The notes under the pieces: generated by a model | Database searches by the model: none | Told to the model about the DNA's origin: nothing | What the model saw: the letters and a program-made list of their open reading frames with translations, nothing else | Shown: one piece after another, positions 59,746-64,000 of the stretch | How the letters are laid out: each line of letters opens with the position of its first letter | Position numbering within the stretch: position 1 is the stretch's first letter | Position numbers and translations under genes: made by a program | Origin: Ochotona curzoniae | Taxonomy: Eukaryota > Chordata > Mammalia > Lagomorpha > Ochotonidae | DNA: 64,000 bases | Direction: 5' to 3' | NCBI RefSeq assembly: GCF_017591425.1 | Contig: NW_024466599.1 | Coordinates: 25,024,001 to 25,088,000 of the forward strand

Positions 59746-60145
59746 ACTTCATCTGGAAACATAGGAGACCACGAATAGCCAAAGCTATCCTGGAGAACAA
59801 AAATCAAGCTGGAGGAATCACAATTCCAGACCTCAAGACATACTACAGAGCAGTGGTCACCAAAACAGTCTGGTGCTGGTACAGAAACAGAGAACAACAG
59901 AACAGAATAGAGACCCCGGGAGGGAGCCCACACATGTAGGGCCAACTCATCTTTGACAAGAAAACTGAAAACAATCCAGTCAAAAAGCCTCGTGTCTTCA
60001 ACAAATGCAATTGAGACAACTGAATAGCAGCCTGCAGAGGTAAGAAGCAAGACCCCCACCACCTTTCACCTCTTATACACATCAGCTCTACATGGGTCAA
60101 AGACCTAAATCTGCACCCAGAAGACATATGGAATTCTTGTACTTA
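59746..60145 (+). mobile_element. LINE-1 ORF2 internal fragment, sense
   Basis: The plus strand encodes [17 protein letters not shown] and [17 protein letters not shown], the conserved ORF2 block after the RT domain, intact for about 65 codons to a stop at 59937. The next 200 bp continue ORF2 in another frame (tttgacaagaaaactgaaaa; tgggtcaaagacctaaatct). There is no 3' UTR or poly(A) after it. The 101-codon frame 59634-59939 fuses the preceding UTR/poly(A) with this piece. Confidence 0.85.
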
Positions 60146-61730
60146 AAGCATGCAGTAAATGATTTCTGAAGTTATTTGAAAAAGATCAAACCTAGGGAAT
60201 AATTCACGGCAATGCTTTATTAAGGGGACAAAACCATGGAAAATATGTGTAGGTTAATAAACCCGAAACCATACTCTTGGTCTCTGTAATAAGGAGAGAT
60301 GCAACATTGCCCACAGGCCGTGAGGTTGAATGGGAGTGGGAATTTGATGAGGTGTGTATGGTGCAGGCTCAGCAGGTAAATGCACCTGCTAACACTTGAG
60401 TTGAAGTTGATCCGTTACTTCCAGTCAGAAGGCATACAAGTCATGAACAGGGCTTAACAAGCATTTCCTTCTTTTTACTGGTGCACGGTATCCTTCGAAT
60501 TTATACATAAATATGTAACTTGCTTGGGTTAACAGTATGTGAGTAGCAGCTGTGGAGTCACTCCCAAGACAACGATGTTTAGATGCAGAACACAGACTGT
60601 TGTATCCGTTCCCCCGATGCACAGATCAGGGAGGTCCATGTTATGATGGAGCTTCTATCAGCCTGATTCTGATTTTTCCAAGTCACACATACACATAACA
60701 TTAGAGGCGTGAACCCATATTCTTGTATACTTGTCTTGTGAGATAAGCATCAGATACTCCCCCTAACTAGCTGTGAAGGGGTCAGCTACCCCACAAAATA
60801 GGTAGGGTCTGTTCTAGAAAAATCCAGTGGCTGAGACTCAAGAGATCTAGGATCCAGTCTCCTGGATCTAAGGATCTTGATTTAGGGTCATCAAACATGA
60901 AACCAAATCCTCTTACCAAGCAATCACAACGAAAAACATGTTGCCAATGAAACTAGGGCATTTAGAAGATAACTCTTTGGACAAACCTTGATAAAATTGT
61001 AGCTCCAGTCAGCACACTAAGGGCAAGCTGATGAGAAACCTGGCACAATGAACCCCAAACTCTCACTTTTGGCCTCTCAAACTCTGAGGTCACTACTGAG
61101 TGTGCTTGTAACACAAGGCATTTCAGAAGTTGTTATTGCAGTGTGACATATCCTATTACTTATGATTGAATGATACAGAACAAGTGTCTTGTGTTCAAGA
61201 TTTGGTCTGCATATTTATTTAAAACACGAGGGACCTCACTCATAGAAATTTTCCATGATCCATTACTAGTGTTCACACGTATTACAAGCTACATATGGGA
61301 GAGATTTCAGTTCAAAGAACAACCGGGAGTTTTGTGAGGTGAAAACGACATAGCTTTCAGAATCTGTCACGCATGCAGGAGGGTAAGCTTTTGTGTGTAA
61401 GTGAATTATGTATAATACTGATTTTTTTTAATACTTCACAAAAGTTTCCTGTCTCTGCAAGTTTCTCCTTCTCAAATTTTATAATGGTACCTGGCATTTT
61501 GGCTCTTGGTACAAGATAGAAAAAGGAAAGGAAAAGAATGGCATGGAATGAGTGTCCCGGCTGCTATTTTGTCTATTGCTCACTGTTTTGGATGCTGGTG
61601 GATCTGTATGTCTAAGACGCCATCTACCTAGTCATGGAAAATGGAGACTCCACATTTAAATTAGATTCATTCGTGTCTGTATCTAGAAAAAGGAAAATAA
61701 GGTATTATTGAAGATAGTACTAGCTAGCTA
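60146..61730. other. unassigned
   Basis: No recognised element apart from a possible short decayed SINE phrase at about 60345-60420 (caggctcagcaggtaaatgc). Confidence 0.45.
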
Positions 61731-62047
61731 TTTTTTTTTAAGATTCATTTATTTTTATTGAAAAGTCAGATATACAACGAGAAGGAGAGACAGGGAGGAA
61801 GATCTTCTGTCCAATGACTCATTCCCAAGTGAGTGCAATGGTCGGTGCTGAGCTAATCCGAAGCCAAGAGCCAGGAACCTCCTCCAGGTCTCCCAATGGG
61901 GCGCAGGGTCCCAAGGCTTTGGGCCGTCCCTGACTGCTTTCCCAGGCCACAAGCAGAGAGCTGGAAGGGAGGCGAGGCTGCCGGGATTAGAACTGGTGCC
62001 CAAATGGGATCCTGGCACTTTAGCTGCCATGCTACTGTGCTGGGCCC
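61731..62047 (-). mobile_element. CSINE, full length, antisense
   Basis: ttaagattcatttatttttat, gaaaagtcagatatacaacg, tttgggccgtccctgactgc and tgctgggccca run tail to head in reverse. A short deletion lies near the head (ggatcctggcactttagctg). No clean TSD seen. Confidence 0.93.
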
Positions 62048-62752
62048 AAGACAGGGCTAGCTGGTTATTTGAATCACAGGGGATTCCTCAGCAGCATGTG
62101 GGAGGGCATATCAGAGAGGAGGCAATTTTTATAAGCACAGAGAATAGGAAAGCCATAAAAAACATCATATCAACAGACAAGGCAAAAAGTGAAAGAGAAG
62201 TAAAAAAAAAAAAAAGAAATATTTGATTTTTAAAAAATTATTATTAAAGACTTGTCTTTCCCACCCAGTGGTTTTCCACAATCAAATGCTTTACATATAA
62301 ATTACATTGCGTCTTAATTCAAAATATGAAATTCATTAAATGCTTCTCTACTAAGAAATGTTGTTTCCTCAAATTCTGTTTTTATTCATAGAAGGGGGCA
62401 TGAGAAGGAAGCTCCGAGAGAAGCTCAACAGTGACACAAGGCACTTTCCTTATGGCTTGCAAGATTGAATTTATACAAATTCTAGGAAGTAGTTGGATTA
62501 CTCCCGGTGAAACCATGGAGAGATTGGAGTTAGTCCATCAGCTTTGTTGGGCAAAAAGACATCCTTATCTCTGCTAACCTCTAATTATAAGAAACTTTTT
62601 AAAATAATAAATAAAAATGATATTTAACAAAATAATAATTAAGAATAAGAAACACTATAGTTTTCTCTAGCTATACATGTAGAAAAATAAACAACAACAT
62701 AAAGGAATATCTATGACCTTGCCATCAACAGAAATAAAAATTTTCCTACGTT
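62048..62752. other. unassigned
   Basis: Poly(A) run at about 62201-62214, otherwise AT-rich with nothing recognised. Confidence 0.5.
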
Positions 62753-62768
62753 ATTATGCTTATTCTAA
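62753..62768. repeat. TSD, left copy (16 bp)
   Basis: attatgcttattctaa, identical to 62792-62807. Confidence 0.92.
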
Positions 62769-62791
62769 GCACCGCTGCACTCGGACCAGCC
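62769..62791 (-). pseudogene. RNY3: Y3 RNA 5'-end fragment, tailless retropseudogene
   Basis: The 23 bp between the two repeats read, on the minus strand, ggctggtccgagtgca and then cggtgc. This matches the 5' strand of the Y3 RNA terminal stem, with two differences from human Y3 as I remember it. Y3 is a pol III transcript that binds Ro60. The 5' end is exact, the copy stops in the lower stem and no poly(A) follows. Y1, Y4 and Y5 5' ends fit less well. Confidence 0.65.
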
Positions 62792-62807
62792 ATTATGCTT
62801 ATTCTAA
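62792..62807. repeat. TSD, right copy (16 bp)
   Basis: Perfect second copy of attatgcttattctaa, flanking the Y RNA fragment. In the insert's orientation the nick site reads near tt/agaa, close to the LINE-1 endonuclease preference tt/aaaa. Confidence 0.92.
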
Positions 62808-62821
62808 AAGTGTTTCATTAT

Positions 62822-63075
62822 GTACTTATGTATTTTTATTTTAGATGGAGCAGCAAGAGAGAGTATAGATGTCTTCCATCTGTTGAATCCTTCCTCAAAT
62901 ATCCACAGTAGTCAAGTTCAGGCCAGGCCCAAACGAGTAGAGCAGGAATCAACTTGGAATGGCAGAAACCCAAGGGCGGGAGCCATCACCTAACATCTTC
63001 TCGTGTGCAGTTTTCTAGAAACTGAACCTGGAAATGCATTCACGACAAGGAGGACAAGACATGATTGGGAACATC
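62822..63075 (-). mobile_element. old CSINE, antisense, diverged
   Basis: atgtcttccatctgttgaat, ctcaaatatccacagtagtc and gagccatcacctaacatctt parallel the antisense of old CSINE (cttccatctgctggtt ... gggccatcacctgctgcc). Confidence 0.5.
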
Positions 63076-63439
63076 AGTGACTAAAGAATCAAGGCCCTGG
63101 AAAGATAGGCCAGGAAGAAACATTCCAAAGCCTTGGGCAAATTCTGGTTTGGCTTTCTCACCCCCACTGCTAAACAGTTAAATATATCTTTAGAAGGTCT
63201 TATCAAAAAAAAAAAGTATTTGGAAAATTTTGTTTTTGCTGTATTTGAGATCTTTCAATAATATTTCTGTTGACATTAGATGATGCTGTCAAGACAAGTC
63301 AAATTATTCAAGTTAACTTAAGGAACACAGATATGTGTTTTTGCTGAATTTGCAAGTGGTAATATAAAAAGGTCAATCTGATAACTTCAGCTTTTGTTCT
63401 TGTATTAAAAAAAAAGCCCCAATGACTTTTCAGTAAGTT
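63076..63439. other. unassigned
   Basis: AT-rich; two short A runs; nothing recognised. Confidence 0.5.
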
Positions 63440-63535
63440 AAAATATAAATATATCCATATATGTGTATGCATAAATGTGTATGTATGTGTGTATATGTAC
63501 AGATGTGGATATGTGTGTACATATATATACTTATA
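63440..63535. repeat. (TATG)n/(TG)n-rich low-complexity tract
   Basis: Interrupted tatgtgtatg-type repeats with alternating pyrimidine/purine bases throughout. Confidence 0.85.
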
Positions 63536-64000
63536 AGTTCTAGTGATGCTTTTAAATAAAATTCTGTCAGCCTCCAGCTATTACCTGAATTAATTTGAAA
63601 GGGAGATTCTGTGTAGAATCACAAATCAGTGGGTTTCAACATACAGCACTTAGGGAATGAAGTGCCATCAACAGTAATTACTTCTTTTTCCCTTGAGGGC
63701 CCCTGAGAGGGAAAGTATAGCATTTCCTACTGAGGAAATTCAGTGTTTGACAGACCATGCACAATTATAAAATTAGCTAATTGATAACTTATTAACATTA
63801 GAAGCATGCTTGTTCGTCAGTAGATAGTTTTAAATAAATTTCTCTTCCATTTCCAAATTAGTATTTCAAATGAGACTTATCAAGAAATCTTGCTTTAATT
63901 AATTGCCTATATTGTCATTTGTATCAAATCTCTTACTTTTGATCAGTTTCTAGAATCTGTTAGTTTATCTTAGAGAACTCTCAATAAGGTTTCTGTACCT
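63536..64000. other. unassigned AT-rich end
   Basis: No recognised element before the window ends. Confidence 0.5.

Noticed and set aside
59634..59939. 101-codon plus frame with reverse-transcriptase-like C-terminus
   Set aside because: Not a gene: the first third is LINE-1 3' UTR and poly(A) read through into an ORF2 fragment.

Overview
This is a window of mammalian nuclear DNA, AT-rich, non-coding and packed with transposable elements. It contains about two dozen copies of a tRNA-derived SINE. Its head carries a pol III B box reading ggttctaatcc and a conserved cccatatggg motif, and it ends in an A/T-rich tail after a CT-rich stretch. This is the lagomorph C-repeat (CSINE) family. Head and tail differ from the rabbit consensus as I remember it, so I favour a pika (Ochotona) over rabbit or hare; that step is inference. 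Old pan-mammalian repeats (MIR, L2, MER5A, MLT1/MST LTRs, old LINE-1) confirm a placental genome.

I find no protein-coding gene. The longest open frames (up to 180 codons) run through SINEs or LINE-1 and have no family features. The window is best read as a gene desert or part of a very large intron. A few splice-site-like pairs are noted as speculation only.

Layout. 1-6.4 kb: an antisense old LINE-1 5' region riddled with SINEs, then two old LINE-1 3' ends. 6.4-16 kb: an LTR-like purine-rich block, a GAA/GCA microsatellite touching a perfect CRE palindrome, lagomorph LINE-1 3' ends and MIR fragments. 16-19 kb: a SINE cluster including one almost intact copy. 19-31 kb: mostly old or unassigned sequence with L2, MIR, MER5A and a 60-bp direct repeat. 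31.3-32.0 kb: a short LINE-1 made of a 5' end joined to a 3' UTR with target-site duplications (TSDs). 34-36 kb: three ERVL-MaLR LTR pieces. 36-48 kb: largely unassigned single-copy-like DNA with scattered SINEs. 48-60 kb: a dense nest of SINEs and rearranged LINE-1 pieces. 62.75 kb: a 23-bp copy of the 5' end of a Y RNA between perfect 16-bp TSDs.

All repeat names come from recognising family sequences by eye; no database search was possible, so boundaries are approximate (often within 10-30 bp) unless a TSD fixes them. The most interesting items are the tailless Y RNA fragment, the LINE-1 5'-UTR/3'-UTR composite, the 60-bp repeated unit and the out-of-order LINE-1 segments near 59 kb.
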